A program made the translations under genes and the position numbers. 64,000 nt of DNA from the NCBI RefSeq assembly GCF_008764295.1, contig NZ_VTQX01000009.1, forward strand, positions 1-64,000. Direction: 5' to 3'. The stretch is from Bacillus methanolicus. GTDB lineage: Bacteria > Bacillota > Bacilli > Bacillales > Cytobacillaceae. How positions within the stretch are numbered: the first letter of the stretch is position 1; each line of letters starts with the position of its first letter. Under the pieces are notes generated by a model. That model made no database searches, had not been told where the DNA came from, and was given only the letters and a program-made list of their open reading frames with translations. Below are positions 18,512 to 27,700 of the stretch, piece by piece.

Positions 18512-19078
18512 ATGAATGCAAAATTAGACCGCCGAAAAAAATACACGCGGATGGCTTTAAAAGATGGATTAATCAAATTATTACAAGAAAAGCCGATTTC
18601 AGCTATTACCGTTAAGGAGATTTGCGGAATCGCTGATATTAATCGCTCCACTTTTTATTCTCATTACTTAGATCACTATGACCTCCTTAATAAAATAGAA
18701 GAGGAAATTATTGAGGATATGGCCGGTTACTTAAATGAATGCACTTATGAAAAGGATGAGGATGATCTTTTACTAATTGAGAGACTGTTAGAATACTTCC
18801 ATTCAAAACATGAAGTCTGTACAACACTTCTAAATGAAAATATGGACACCACCTTCCAAAAAAAAGTGACCATTTTCGCCCATCAGTCTTTCATGAAAAA
18901 CTGGAGAGCATCTCACACTCTTGATAAAGAGATTGCTGATTATGTCAGCACTTTTATTATTAGCGGTAGCATTGACGTTATTAGAAAATGGTTGAACAAC
19001 GGAATGGACAAACCGCCTAAAGAAATGGCCGAAGTGATTAGTACGCTGATTAAAAAAGGATTTTCAGGGTTGTTATAA
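18512..19078 (+). CDS. TetR/AcrR family regulator, probable regulator of the MMPL operon
   Basis: This 188-residue protein has a helix-turn-helix at about residues 22-55: PISAITVKEICGIADINRST followed by FYSHYLDHYDLLNKIEEE. This Phe-Tyr-x-His-Tyr variant and the short C-terminal domain ending VISTLIKKGFSGLL resemble the DhaS-like TetR subgroup. TAAGGGGAATTT before the ATG at 18512 decides the start; the ORF is open from 18446. It is divergent from the MMPL/coiled-coil operon, a common arrangement for a repressor and its exporter. Confidence 0.85.
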   Translation: MNAKLDRRKKYTRMALKDGLIKLLQEKPISAITVKEICGIADINRSTFYSHYLDHYDLLNKIEEEIIEDMAGYLNECTYEKDEDDLLLIERLLEYFHSKHEVCTTLLNENMDTTFQKKVTIFAHQSFMKNWRASHTLDKEIADYVSTFIISGSIDVIRKWLNNGMDKPPKEMAEVISTLIKKGFSGLL

Positions 19079-19123
19079 ATAAGCTAACGGAAAATCTTGG
19101 TTCATTACGAGTAACACTGAAAA

Positions 19124-19151
19124 ACACGCTCAGATTGGATACTGAGCGTGT
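19124..19151 (+). terminator. Hairpin after the TetR gene
   Basis: Arms ACACGCTCAG (19124-19133) and CTGAGCGTGT (19142-19151) enclose an 8-base loop, 45 bp after the stop codon. Only a weak T-tract follows. Confidence 0.6.
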
Positions 19152-19493
19152 CAATTCCAACTCGATAATCACCTTACTAATCTTACTTGCCTAGCTTCCG
19201 AAAACGCCAAATTAGCACAGGCGAAATCTTCATCCACTCACAGTCTCCCTTTACTTTATCTGTTTGAATGCTTAGTTTTCAAGGTGCTTTCACACAAAAC
19301 CTTGCTCAAAAAAGAGTGTCATAAGATAGAGGTCTGTGAAACAGAAAACAAGAAAATTGGTCCATGTAACAAGAAGGTGTCCCAAAGGCTTAATTTTTTG
19401 GAAAACGCTTATTTGCTAATCTCTATAAAAATGGTTAATTTTCGCTCCAAAGGATGCTTTCATTAGGCGAATCCTTTTTATCTATCATAAAAA
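19152..19493. other. Convergent intergenic region, nothing identified
   Basis: The 342 bases between the two convergent terminators hold no ORF with a credible start, no repeat I could match elsewhere and no RNA gene signature. Confidence 0.4.
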
Positions 19494-19540
19494 AAGCTGA
19501 TATCAAAAGTCGGTTTTTCATAACCCTTTTGACACAGCTT
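19494..19540 (-). terminator. Terminator of the lyase/ABC operon
   Basis: Imperfect arms AAGCTGATATCAAAAG (19494-19509) and CTTTTGACACAGCTT (19526-19540) are followed on the minus strand by a T-run. It lies 20 bp past the stop of the lyase gene. Confidence 0.7.
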
Positions 19541-19560
19541 CTTTCACAGGCACCATCACC

Positions 19561-21084
19561 TTAATGCTGCGAATTTGTCCACTTCGAGGTAATGTTTTTG
19601 ACTTTTAAAGCCGCTTTTGACAAATACTCTTTTCTTTCATTCAACCAAAAAATTAAATCACTTTGTTCCCTTTGTCTCACTTCAATCGTTTTTTCCATCC
19701 TTGTTGGGCTTGGTCCACCTTCTAAACTACGTATTTGTACAAAATACTCAGGGCTTAAACATTGTTTTAATTCTTCCTCAGATAAGCTAGAGTGTTTGCC
19801 GACTATTTTCATAAATTGATTGTTTAGCAGCTCCATCGTTAAAGAATGCAATGTTCTTTCACCACTTCTCATCAATTCTTTAACAGTGGAACTAACAACA
19901 TGATGCGCCTGCCTGAAAGACAAACCGTCTTTTCTAACAATCGTGTCAGCTAATTCTGTTACATTTGCAAAGCTCTCTTTCGCCCTCTTTAAAAGGACTT
20001 CCTTATTTACTTCCATTGTCAATAATACAGAAGTCAACAAATCATAAATTCCGCCTAATTTCTCAACGGCTTTCCAAATATAGGGCTGCATATCATCTTC
20101 CGTATCTACAATATCGCCAAAAGGGGTATTATGAACCATTAATAAGACTGTTTGGCAATCTCCCGCCACGCTTGATAACAATGCTCTCATATGCTCCATC
20201 GAAACGGGATTTCTTTTTTGTGGCATAATAGAGCTAATCTGCACATATGGAGCAGAAAGGAGAAATGCACCATACTCTTGCGTTCCCCATAGTAGAAAAT
20301 CCTGCATTGACCTTCCTAAATTCAATGCAGATAATTGAACAGAAGTTGCAGTTTCAGCAATATAATCGGCTCCAGCTACTGCATCCCATGCATTATCAAT
20401 CATCTCTTCGAATCCTAACAGCTCTTTCATCCGTTCGCGATTAATGGCAAAGCCTGATGTTGTAAGTGCAGCTGCCCCCATACTGCTGCGATTAACCGTT
20501 TTAAAAGCTGCCTGCATTCGATGAATATCTCGTGTCAGAATATCTGTCATAGCATTCAAATAATGACTTAATGTAGTTGGCTGTGCCTGCTGTGTATGGG
20601 TATAGCCAATCATCACCGTTTCCTTATGCTCAGCCGTTAATGCAATAAGTGCTTCACGCAGTTTTAGTGCCTTTTCAATTAAAACGAGTAGCTTGGTTCG
20701 TAACGTCATTCTATAAATGGCGATTCCCATGTCATTTCGACTTCTAGCAATATGGAGATTTCCTGCAATATCTCCCGCCTCTTCGATTAAAGAATGCTCT
20801 ACTTCAAAAAATAAATCTTCAAACTCTCCCGTGTAACTGCTCATCTTTATCGTTTCAACATCTAGCTTTTGTACGGCTTTCGCAATCTTTTTCGCTTCTG
20901 CTTCTTTAATAAGTCCTTGCTCAACCAACATAATTAAATGCGCATAGTGGATTTCTAACATAGAGTCAATAAATTGTGTCTTCGCCTCATCATAAGCTGG
21001 TTCAAGTACCATTGACATATACGTTTTGGAAGGAAAGGCTGTTCCTTCCTTCCTGATGACTTGTTCCCTTAGCACTGATTTCAT
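19561..21084 (-). CDS. Argininosuccinate lyase family C-N lyase, probably catabolic
   Basis: This 507-residue protein belongs to the fumarase/aspartase superfamily, ASL branch. The three signature regions are LHIARSRNDMG, GYTHTQQAQPTTLSHY and the catalytic flexible loop SSIMPQKRNPVSMEH. ASL enzymes eliminate fumarate from N-succinyl-type substrates. No argG is nearby. The gene closes an importer operon with a creatininase-family enzyme, so it more likely splits an imported compound with an aspartate-derived moiety than makes arginine (inference). AGAAGGG precedes the ATG at 21084; an in-frame ATG at 21123 lacks a ribosome site. At 507 residues it is longer than typical ASL (about 460). Confidence 0.82.
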   Translation of the reverse strand: MKSVLREQVIRKEGTAFPSKTYMSMVLEPAYDEAKTQFIDSMLEIHYAHLIMLVEQGLIKEAEAKKIAKAVQKLDVETIKMSSYTGEFEDLFFEVEHSLIEEAGDIAGNLHIARSRNDMGIAIYRMTLRTKLLVLIEKALKLREALIALTAEHKETVMIGYTHTQQAQPTTLSHYLNAMTDILTRDIHRMQAAFKTVNRSSMGAAALTTSGFAINRERMKELLGFEEMIDNAWDAVAGADYIAETATSVQLSALNLGRSMQDFLLWGTQEYGAFLLSAPYVQISSIMPQKRNPVSMEHMRALLSSVAGDCQTVLLMVHNTPFGDIVDTEDDMQPYIWKAVEKLGGIYDLLTSVLLTMEVNKEVLLKRAKESFANVTELADTIVRKDGLSFRQAHHVVSSTVKELMRSGERTLHSLTMELLNNQFMKIVGKHSSLSEEELKQCLSPEYFVQIRSLEGGPSPTRMEKTIEVRQREQSDLIFWLNERKEYLSKAALKVKNITSKWTNSQH

Positions 21085-21107
21085 TTTAGTCAATCCCTTC
21101 TTGTCTA

Positions 21108-21842
21108 CTAATAGTAAAGCCAATTTTTAATTAACTCGTTTAAATTAGTGCTAGCTTTATGGACAATTTTTCTTCCCTTGTTTTCACTGATTTGTTGAAT
21201 TAGACCAGTATAACCATCCCATGAAACTGGAGTTCCCTCAACTAGAATATATGGACGCTCCGAAAGCGGAGCTTGTTCCTTAAACTCCTCATCCCCTTGT
21301 TCCACTTCCACTAAATCTGGACGAAAAGCTTTAACTGCTGACATTTCATAAGGCCCCCCATGTCCCCGACCTTTTGTTCCCTCAAATCCAATTTCTTTCG
21401 CATCATCAACAGCCACCATCTGCCACCAGTTCACCAATAGTATGCTTGCATCAGTATGTTTCCCAGTCACATATTCTGCTACCGTTCGCGATAAGCCCAT
21501 ATTGCCGTCATGGGCATTTAACAGCATAACCTTTTTGATTCCCTGCTCAATAATTCCTACAACAATATCGATTAAATACTCCTGCATGACACCGGGACGA
21601 ATCGTAATCGTCCCTTTGTACTTATTCGTTTTTCCAGGACAAGCTGTATAAGGTATTGTTGGATAAATGGCTCCACCTAAGCTAGGATCAATCAAATCTG
21701 CAAACCCTTTTGCTAGTATAATATCAGTTCCTAAAGGAGAATGAGGGCCATGGTATTCAAAGCTGCCCAAAGGGACTACAGCAAAGGGAGCTTGCTCAAG
21801 CAGATGAAGATCTCTTCCGTGAATATCACTTGCTTTCATCAT
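21108..21842 (-). CDS. Creatininase-family amidohydrolase
   Basis: This 244-residue protein has the metal-binding motifs of the creatininase family: VPLGSFEYHGPHSPLGTD near residue 22, NAHDGN near 111 and GRGHGGPYEMSAVKAFRPDL near 159. The family hydrolyses cyclic or linear amide bonds (creatinine, FAPy-type and peptide-precursor amides) with two metals; the substrate here is unknown. GGAGGG lies just before two consecutive ATG codons (21842, 21839), and either may be used. It sits between the lyase and the importer permease, suggesting intracellular processing of the imported compound. Confidence 0.85.
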   Translation of the reverse strand: MMKASDIHGRDLHLLEQAPFAVVPLGSFEYHGPHSPLGTDIILAKGFADLIDPSLGGAIYPTIPYTACPGKTNKYKGTITIRPGVMQEYLIDIVVGIIEQGIKKVMLLNAHDGNMGLSRTVAEYVTGKHTDASILLVNWWQMVAVDDAKEIGFEGTKGRGHGGPYEMSAVKAFRPDLVEVEQGDEEFKEQAPLSERPYILVEGTPVSWDGYTGLIQQISENKGRKIVHKASTNLNELIKNWLYY

Positions 21843-21854
21843 CTTCCCTCCATT

Positions 21855-23579
21855 TTATATGGCTGCTCCTGCTTTTCCGTCAGTTAATTTTTGTGAGATA
21901 AAAAGAACAAGAATGATTAACACTATTTGTAATACTCCGTATGCACATGCAGTTCCAAATTGAAATGCGTACATTTTTTGGAAAATGGCTACTGATAATG
22001 GCATCGTTGAAGTACTATAAATTAAGATAGAAGCAACAAATTCACCAATTCCCTGAACAAGAGCGAGCAATGTTCCCGCTAGAATTCCAGAAAAAGCCAT
22101 TGGCATGACAACCCTTCTAAAGGTATACCACCAATTTGCTCCTAAGCTACGCGCTGCTTCTTCAACTGATTCATCCATTTGCATTAGTGCAGCAGATGTG
22201 GAGCGGAATATTAACGGCAAATGCCGGACAAAGTACGCTAATGGCAAAATCCAAAATGTACCAATTAAAACTTGGTTAAAGCTAAAAACAGTAGGTTCAC
22301 TAAAAGCAGCGATTAAATTAACAGCAACAACAGTACCCGGAAGGGCCCATGGAACCATAATTAAAATATCAAGAAATACTTTCCCTTTAAATTTCATGCG
22401 CACAAGTGCATATGCTGCGGCAACACCGAAAAGAATATTGCCTGCCGTTGCGACAAAGCTCATCTGCAAACTATTCCATATTGGGCGCCAAGTACGCTCA
22501 TCTGTAAATAGATCAATATAATGCTGTAATGTATAGCTTGTCGGGATAATTTGAACAGTCCATTCTCCATCAACTGAAAAGGAAATCAACACAAGCACTA
22601 AAATGGGAAGCATTAAGATTATGACACCGATAAAAGAAAAGGCCATCGATAAATATTTTGCCCACTGTGAACGTAATTCGGTTCGATGAACACCGATGCC
22701 TTTACTTTGATTCTGGAAGTTACGTCTACCCTGGTACCATCTCATTAAAATCAAAAAGGAAATTGAAACAATCGAAAGAATGGTAGATTGTGTTGCCGCC
22801 ATATCAAGATTCCCATTCGTCCTCGACAAATAGATTTGCATCGTCATTGTTCTATCAACACCGAACATTAATGGTGCGGTGTACGAAGCCATGGATATCA
22901 TAAAGACAAGTAAGGAAGAAGCCACAAGTGATGGTGTCAACATTGGCAATATTACTTTAAGCCAAATACGAATTCTTCCTGAGCCTAGGCTTGTTGCTGC
23001 TTCTTCTAAGGAAGGATCCAAGCCTTTAATTGCTGCGGCCGCAGTTAAATAAAAATACGTATACATGGTGAACGTATGGACGACGATAACTCCGACAACA
23101 CCTTTTAAAGCAAATGGTACACTGTCAAGATTAAACAATGCTTGAAAAAACCTTGGAATAATTCCACTTTCTCCATATAAAAAGGTGAAAGATAAAACGC
23201 CCACTAATGGTGGCAATGCCATTGGCACTAATATTAAAACGGATAAAATTTTTCTGCCAGGGAACTCATATCGCTCCATTAAAAAGGCCATCGTTACCCC
23301 AACAATGGCACAAGTAATAACACTAATGACCGAAATATATATACTTGTCCAAAGCGCTTCAAGATTGGCAGTACTGGTTAAGCCAAAAAAGCGTTGGTAA
23401 TTTTCAAAAGTCGCGCCTTCCTCAGTCATAACACTTTGAAGAAAAGTCTGATAAAAAGGATAAATGACATATGCTAAAAGCACCAAAAAAATAGGTGAAA
23501 TTAACACGTAAACAAAATATTTGGAGCGAGTTAAGCGATTCCACCAATTTTCCTTCATAGCATCCTGATTTCCACTCAT
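21855..23579 (-). CDS. ABC importer permease, fused double-domain type
   Basis: This 574-residue protein has two complete binding-protein-dependent permease domains in one chain, with about 12 membrane helices. The EAA loops are LEEAATSLGSGRIRIWLKVI in the first half and VEEAARSLGANWWYTFRRVV in the second. This fused layout is typical of the iron/thiamine/phosphonate group (FbpB, ThiP). It lies 12 bp downstream of the ATPase gene and 12 bp upstream of the creatininase gene, so it is co-transcribed. The transported ligand is unknown, but the group handles small polar or metal-bound molecules. Confidence 0.9.
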   Translation of the reverse strand: MSGNQDAMKENWWNRLTRSKYFVYVLISPIFLVLLAYVIYPFYQTFLQSVMTEEGATFENYQRFFGLTSTANLEALWTSIYISVISVITCAIVGVTMAFLMERYEFPGRKILSVLILVPMALPPLVGVLSFTFLYGESGIIPRFFQALFNLDSVPFALKGVVGVIVVHTFTMYTYFYLTAAAAIKGLDPSLEEAATSLGSGRIRIWLKVILPMLTPSLVASSLLVFMISMASYTAPLMFGVDRTMTMQIYLSRTNGNLDMAATQSTILSIVSISFLILMRWYQGRRNFQNQSKGIGVHRTELRSQWAKYLSMAFSFIGVIILMLPILVLVLISFSVDGEWTVQIIPTSYTLQHYIDLFTDERTWRPIWNSLQMSFVATAGNILFGVAAAYALVRMKFKGKVFLDILIMVPWALPGTVVAVNLIAAFSEPTVFSFNQVLIGTFWILPLAYFVRHLPLIFRSTSAALMQMDESVEEAARSLGANWWYTFRRVVMPMAFSGILAGTLLALVQGIGEFVASILIYSTSTMPLSVAIFQKMYAFQFGTACAYGVLQIVLIILVLFISQKLTDGKAGAAI

Positions 23580-23590
23580 TCTTTCACCTC

Positions 23591-24661
23591 CTATTCACCA
23601 ATCAAGTAAATTCCGTTTTCCGGAACATGGAGAGTAATCGAATCGCCCCTATTAAGAATTCGATTGCCTTTATTAATAATCATTACTTTCATGATATTGG
23701 AGCCGACTTTAACTACATAATTAATACTTACTCCAGTAAATTCAACCAATTGAACTGTACCGCGTAATTCATTCACTCCTGGACCTTCAAACACTGCCTC
23801 TGGACGAATTGAACATTTTATCTTCTCTCCAATCTCCAGCTTTTTCCCATTTGCTGTCTGATCGATAGAACCTCGGACAAAAATATGATCTTCAAGCTTT
23901 ACTTTTACCGAATTTTCAATAATTTCTACCACTTCTCCATCCAGTACATTTGATTCTCCAATGAAAGAAGCAACAAAATGATTGGTTGGTTTATTATAGA
24001 TCTCTTGCGGAGTTCCTATTTGTTGAACAACTCCTTCTTTCATAACCATAATCCGATCAGACATGGTCATTGCTTCAGTTTGATCATGGGTAACATAGAT
24101 CGTCGTCACCCCTAACTCAACCTGAAGTCTCTTAATCTCAACTCTCGTTTCCTCGCGCAATTTTGCATCTAAATTGGAAAGTGGTTCATCAAGCAAAAGA
24201 ATATCTGGCTCGATTACAAGAGCTCGTGCTAACGCAACACGTTGTTGTTGCCCGCCTGAAAGCTCATTTATTTTACGTGCACCATATTTTTCTAAATGAA
24301 CTAATTTTTGTGCTCGTTCCACTTTCTCCTTAATTACTGCTTTGGACATTTTACGTACTTCAAGACCAAATGCAATATTTTCAAAAACAGTCATATGTGG
24401 GAAAAGCGCATAGTTTTGAAAGACCATCCCAATATTTCGTTTATTCGGCTGAAGAGTCGTTACATCACGATTATCAAAGTAAATTTTTCCTTTTGTTGGA
24501 AAATAAAAACCAGCAATCATCCGTAATGTAGTTGTTTTTCCACATCCTGATGGACCTAAAAAGGTAAAAAACTCTCCGGGTTTAACATCTATATCTACAT
24601 TCTCAACGCCAACAGCAGACCCAAACATTTTACTAACAGTTTCTAGTCTTACATTTTTCAA
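23591..24661 (-). CDS. ABC importer ATP-binding protein (FbpC/PotA-like)
   Basis: This 356-residue ATPase has Walker [11 protein letters not shown]-loop [11 protein letters not shown], signature LSGGQQQR, Walker [13 protein letters not shown] and the switch [11 protein letters not shown]-terminal TOBE domain (about 280-356) is typical for importers. The TTG at 24661 follows GAGGTG at six bases and aligns with family N-termini ([14 protein letters not shown]), so it is preferred to the upstream ATG at 24694. It energises the fused permease encoded next. Confidence 0.9.
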   Translation of the reverse strand: MKNVRLETVSKMFGSAVGVENVDIDVKPGEFFTFLGPSGCGKTTTLRMIAGFYFPTKGKIYFDNRDVTTLQPNKRNIGMVFQNYALFPHMTVFENIAFGLEVRKMSKAVIKEKVERAQKLVHLEKYGARKINELSGGQQQRVALARALVIEPDILLLDEPLSNLDAKLREETRVEIKRLQVELGVTTIYVTHDQTEAMTMSDRIMVMKEGVVQQIGTPQEIYNKPTNHFVASFIGESNVLDGEVVEIIENSVKVKLEDHIFVRGSIDQTANGKKLEIGEKIKCSIRPEAVFEGPGVNELRGTVQLVEFTGVSINYVVKVGSNIMKVMIINKGNRILNRGDSITLHVPENGIYLIGE

Positions 24662-24779
24662 TACGAACACCTCGCTGTGATTTAGAAAGAGCAAGCACCT
24701 TCAGGAACGATCGAAAGAACACCATTTTTACTAGAACAAGAAAAAGCTTTTATCATAAAAATTTACAACCATCGTTCAT

Positions 24780-24812
24780 AAAAAGGGTAAAGGCCATTGC
24801 TTCACCCTTTTT
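24780..24812 (-). terminator. Attenuating hairpin between binding-protein and ATPase genes
   Basis: AAAAAGGGT (24780-24788) pairs with ACCCTTTTT (24804-24812), just after the binding-protein stop. Partial termination here would give the common excess of binding protein over membrane components. Confidence 0.65.
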
Positions 24813-24830
24813 AAAAGAATTGCAGTTCAT

Positions 24831-25913
24831 TTAATTCTTTCCTTTTATATTTTCGTCCCAATATTGCATCCATTCTGCCTCTTTTTCAGCCATAACTTCC
24901 CAGTCAAGATCTAAAGATTTCAACTCGAGTTCTTGATACCAATCAGGCATTGCAGATTTATCAATATCAGTACGAGTTGGAATTTGATATAAATCCTCCG
25001 CTAACGTTGTCCGTGTTTCTGGCTCAAACAAAAACTCATAAAACAACTTTGCATTTTCAAGATTTTTTGCATCTTTAATTAGACCAACAGCATCAACTAA
25101 AATGGGGGCGCCACTTTCAGGATAGATGTAATCAAATGGCTGATTATGCTGGTTCTTTTGAATGAGGATATCTTGAAGATTCCAAAGAGAAATTGAACCT
25201 TCTTGACGAGCTAGCTTCAAATATAAATTTGTTGGATCCTGTGCATATTCCTTTGTGTTGGCGTCTAATTTTTTGAGCCATTCATAACCCGCTTCAGGAT
25301 TATCAGCACCTTGCTCATGAATCATCGCTGAATAAATCGTTCTCATTGTTCCAGACGCTAATACACCGCGAATGATGAGCTCGTCATCCCACTTTGGATC
25401 CAATAAATCATCCCAATCTTGTGGAGCTTCCTCTTTGGAAAGCATATCTGAGTTGTACATAATCACTTCCGGGAGAAGCATCTCACCATACCAACGGCCT
25501 TCTGCATCCTTATGTTCTGCTAGAATACTAGCATCAAAGCTTGGCTTAAATGGTTCTAATAAGTCTTCATTTGCTGCAGTCATAAAGGCCGATTGAGTAC
25601 CTCCCCACCAAAAGTCAGCCTGTGGATTTGCCTTTTCACCACGTACACGCTCAAGAATTTCCTGTGCTCCCATCGTTAAGACGTCCACTCTTATATCAGG
25701 ATATTTCGCATTAAACATCTCAACAACTTGATCAACGATCGTCTGATCCCGCGCCGTATAAATCACAAGATTTCCACTCGCAGATTGTTCTGCATCGCCA
25801 TCATCATTATTATTCGGTGGAGACTCTTCACCAGAAGAACCACTTGAACATGCAGAAACAAACAACATCATCAACGCCAGTAAAAGAACTAAAAAACTCT
25901 TCTTTTTAAACAT
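24831..25913 (-). CDS. ABC importer substrate-binding lipoprotein (family 1, Fbp/ThiB-like)
   Basis: This 360-residue protein has a lipoprotein signal (LLLALMMLFVSACSSGSS), with Cys about 22 as lipid anchor. After an acidic linker the mature domain begins LVIYTARDQTIVDQVVEMFN. The stretch ADFWWGGTQSAFMTA and LYQIPTRTDID fit the periplasmic-binding cluster used by Fe(III), thiamine, polyamine and 2-aminoethylphosphonate transporters. AGGGGGA precedes the ATG. The ligand cannot be deduced; the Tyr pair that ferric-binding proteins use to hold iron is not evident. First structural gene of the importer operon. Confidence 0.88.
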   Translation of the reverse strand: MFKKKSFLVLLLALMMLFVSACSSGSSGEESPPNNNDDGDAEQSASGNLVIYTARDQTIVDQVVEMFNAKYPDIRVDVLTMGAQEILERVRGEKANPQADFWWGGTQSAFMTAANEDLLEPFKPSFDASILAEHKDAEGRWYGEMLLPEVIMYNSDMLSKEEAPQDWDDLLDPKWDDELIIRGVLASGTMRTIYSAMIHEQGADNPEAGYEWLKKLDANTKEYAQDPTNLYLKLARQEGSISLWNLQDILIQKNQHNQPFDYIYPESGAPILVDAVGLIKDAKNLENAKLFYEFLFEPETRTTLAEDLYQIPTRTDIDKSAMPDWYQELELKSLDLDWEVMAEKEAEWMQYWDENIKGKN

Positions 25914-25984
25914 TTGAATCCCCCTAGCTTCTTTATTTATTCTTGAAGTAGATTAATAATCTACTAAGAACCGTTTTTATAAAT

Positions 25985-26140
25985 GGCTTTGTTATATATC
26001 GGTATTGATTTGCGCTCATTTTCCATCTATTTCATGAAATACAACCTTATCATGGGAATCAAAAGAGCTTCTAAAATCGCGTCAAACCAAGATTTCACAT
26101 AAAATGAGCCGAAAATCGTTTTATTCTATTTAACAAAGCC
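25985..26140. repeat. MITE-like element with terminal inverted repeats
   Basis: Ends are perfect 10-bp inverted repeats, GGCTTTGTTA (25985-25994) and TAACAAAGCC (26131-26140). Beyond them the ends stay similar: GATTTGCGCTCATTTT on the left against GATTTTCGGCTCATTTT on the complementary right. No coding capacity is present, and no clear target duplication was found. A diverged copy lies at 18351-18490. The element sits between the ROK gene and the importer operon. Confidence 0.65.
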
Positions 26141-26161
26141 CCTTCTAAAAAAGAGACATAG

Positions 26162-27379
26162 CTAGCAAAAGTTAGGAGCATTTAAAATACTGTCATATTC
26201 CCTTAAAAACAGGGAGATTGCTCCTAGTACTCCTGCATTTTCACCAAGCTCTGATTGGTGTATTCCCACTGAACTAGGTAAGTATGGCTGAACAATTTTT
26301 TGCAATCTTGGAAGAATGAAGTCAGCCGATTTCATTACTCCTCCATCTAAAATCACCACCTCAGGATTTAAAAGAGATGCTGCATTAATAATTCCATAAG
26401 CTAAATGTTCTAGCGCATTCTCTACAATTTGTAATGCTATCTTGTCACCTTCTGAAGCTAACAGAAAAGCTTGTTTACCTGTCAATTCAGAGGTAATCGC
26501 ATCATTATATAAAGGGTGGTTGCGCTCTTCCCTGATTGCCATTGTTAATTTCTCACCGATTGCTTTTCCACCTGCAACACTTTCTAAATAACCATATCGA
26601 TGAAAAATTGGTTTAAACTCCTTTTTCATATCATTCTTATCTGTTACTAAATAACCTATTTCACCAGCAGCATAAGATGCCCCTCGATACAGTTGATTAT
26701 GAATAATAATGCCGCTACCTATTCCAGTTCCGACAGCGATGAACAGGACATTATCCTTTTTCTGAGCACTTCCCAACCATTGTTCTCCAAGGACGGCTAC
26801 GTTAACGTCATTATCAACATAGACTGGGAAGGAAAAATATCTCTCGGACTCTGTCAAAAACGGATAACGAATCCAGTTTAAACTAGGTGCCTCAAGCACT
26901 ACCCCAGTTTCTGTTTCAACGATCCCTGGTACGCCAACTCCCATTCCTAGCACTGATTCTTCTGCTATTTGGCTTTGCTCCATCATGTCAAAAATTTCCC
27001 CATAAAGCATTTTCATTAGTTGCTCTAGATGCTTCTTTGTGTTGAATGCCCTTAAACAGATAATATTCCCGCTTAAATCAGAAATAGCGACTTTTACTTT
27101 TGTTCCGCCAATATCTACTCCAATTACATACGCGGCTTTTTCGTTAAAATAAAGCTGTATCGGTCTCCTTCCGCCTTGTGAAGAAGATTCCCCTATCCCT
27201 CTTTCATGTATCCAATTCTCTTGAACTAATTCATCCACAAGAATGGAAACTGTTGGCTTGCTAAAATTTAGCTTTCCAGCTATTTCAGCTCTAGAAATAG
27301 GTTGATAGGTTCTTATACATTGCAAAACAAGTTTTTTGTTAAAAAGTTTTGATTGTTCATTTGGAGATTTTCTAATCAC
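26162..27379 (-). CDS. ROK family transcriptional repressor (XylR/NagC type)
   Basis: This 405-residue protein has an N-terminal winged helix-turn-helix (QPISRAEIAGKLNFSKPTVS, about residues 27-46). The ROK sugar-kinase-like domain follows, with VIGVDIGGTKVKVAISDLSG, DNDVNVAVLGEQ and FIAVGTGIGSGIII. The usual zinc-binding CxCGxxGCxE of true ROK kinases is absent; the corresponding region reads FHRYGYLESVAGG, so a pure regulator is likely. It lies upstream of the importer operon in the same direction and divergent from the PIG-L gene. Matching operator-like repeats occur in both promoters. Ligands of the family are usually sugars or sugar derivatives. Confidence 0.9.
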   Translation of the reverse strand: MIRKSPNEQSKLFNKKLVLQCIRTYQPISRAEIAGKLNFSKPTVSILVDELVQENWIHERGIGESSSQGGRRPIQLYFNEKAAYVIGVDIGGTKVKVAISDLSGNIICLRAFNTKKHLEQLMKMLYGEIFDMMEQSQIAEESVLGMGVGVPGIVETETGVVLEAPSLNWIRYPFLTESERYFSFPVYVDNDVNVAVLGEQWLGSAQKKDNVLFIAVGTGIGSGIIIHNQLYRGASYAAGEIGYLVTDKNDMKKEFKPIFHRYGYLESVAGGKAIGEKLTMAIREERNHPLYNDAITSELTGKQAFLLASEGDKIALQIVENALEHLAYGIINAASLLNPEVVILDGGVMKSADFILPRLQKIVQPYLPSSVGIHQSELGENAGVLGAISLFLREYDSILNAPNFC

Positions 27380-27400
27380 AATATCACAGCCCTACATTTG

Positions 27401-27450
27401 TTAGTTAGTTAGCCTAATTAATTTATATAATAAAATGAAAGTGTTTACAA
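27401..27450 (-). promoter_or_regulatory. ROK gene promoter with overlapping operator and cre-like site
   Basis: On the minus strand TTGTAA (27445-27450), a 17-bp spacer and TATAAA (27422-27427) form a promoter. Directly downstream lies TTAGTTAG-C-CTAATTAA (27405-27421), an imperfect palindrome similar to the repeat at 27619-27639. TGAAAGTGTTTACA (27436-27449) differs from the CcpA cre consensus at one base and overlaps the -35. Confidence 0.6.
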
Positions 27451-27560
27451 TATTTAATTTAAAAAATTTAGATTATTTAGAATTAAAATTTAAAATCACT
27501 TATGAATTTAGACCCTTATTCTATCTACCTATTTTTTTATCAAATAGTCATTTAGTAATA

Positions 27561-27588
27561 TTTACAATATTCTGAATAGTTATATAAT
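27561..27588 (+). promoter_or_regulatory. Probable promoter of the PIG-L gene
   Basis: TTTACA (27561-27566) and TATAAT (27583-27588) are separated by 16 bp. The ROK-type operator lies about 30 bp downstream, where a bound repressor could block elongation or initiation. Confidence 0.5.
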
Positions 27589-27618
27589 ATGACTTGATAG
27601 TAGATTTATTTCTATTAG

Positions 27619-27639
27619 TTAGTTAATTTTATTAACTAA
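27619..27639. promoter_or_regulatory. Perfect inverted repeat, candidate ROK operator
   Basis: Arms TTAGTTAAT (27619-27627) and ATTAACTAA (27631-27639) flank TTT. The half-site TTAGTTA recurs next to the ROK promoter at 27401-27421. The form resembles XylR-type operators, which are long TTAGTTTG-like palindromes. Confidence 0.65.
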
Positions 27640-27700
27640 AATAAAAAAGAAAGGAGTATTAGAAGATTACTTATCCTAATTATGAAAGGGGTTACATGCA

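Noticed and set aside
19561-21084. Ordinary argH of arginine synthesis
   Set aside because: Not excluded by sequence, but the operon context with an importer and an amidohydrolase and no argG argue against it.
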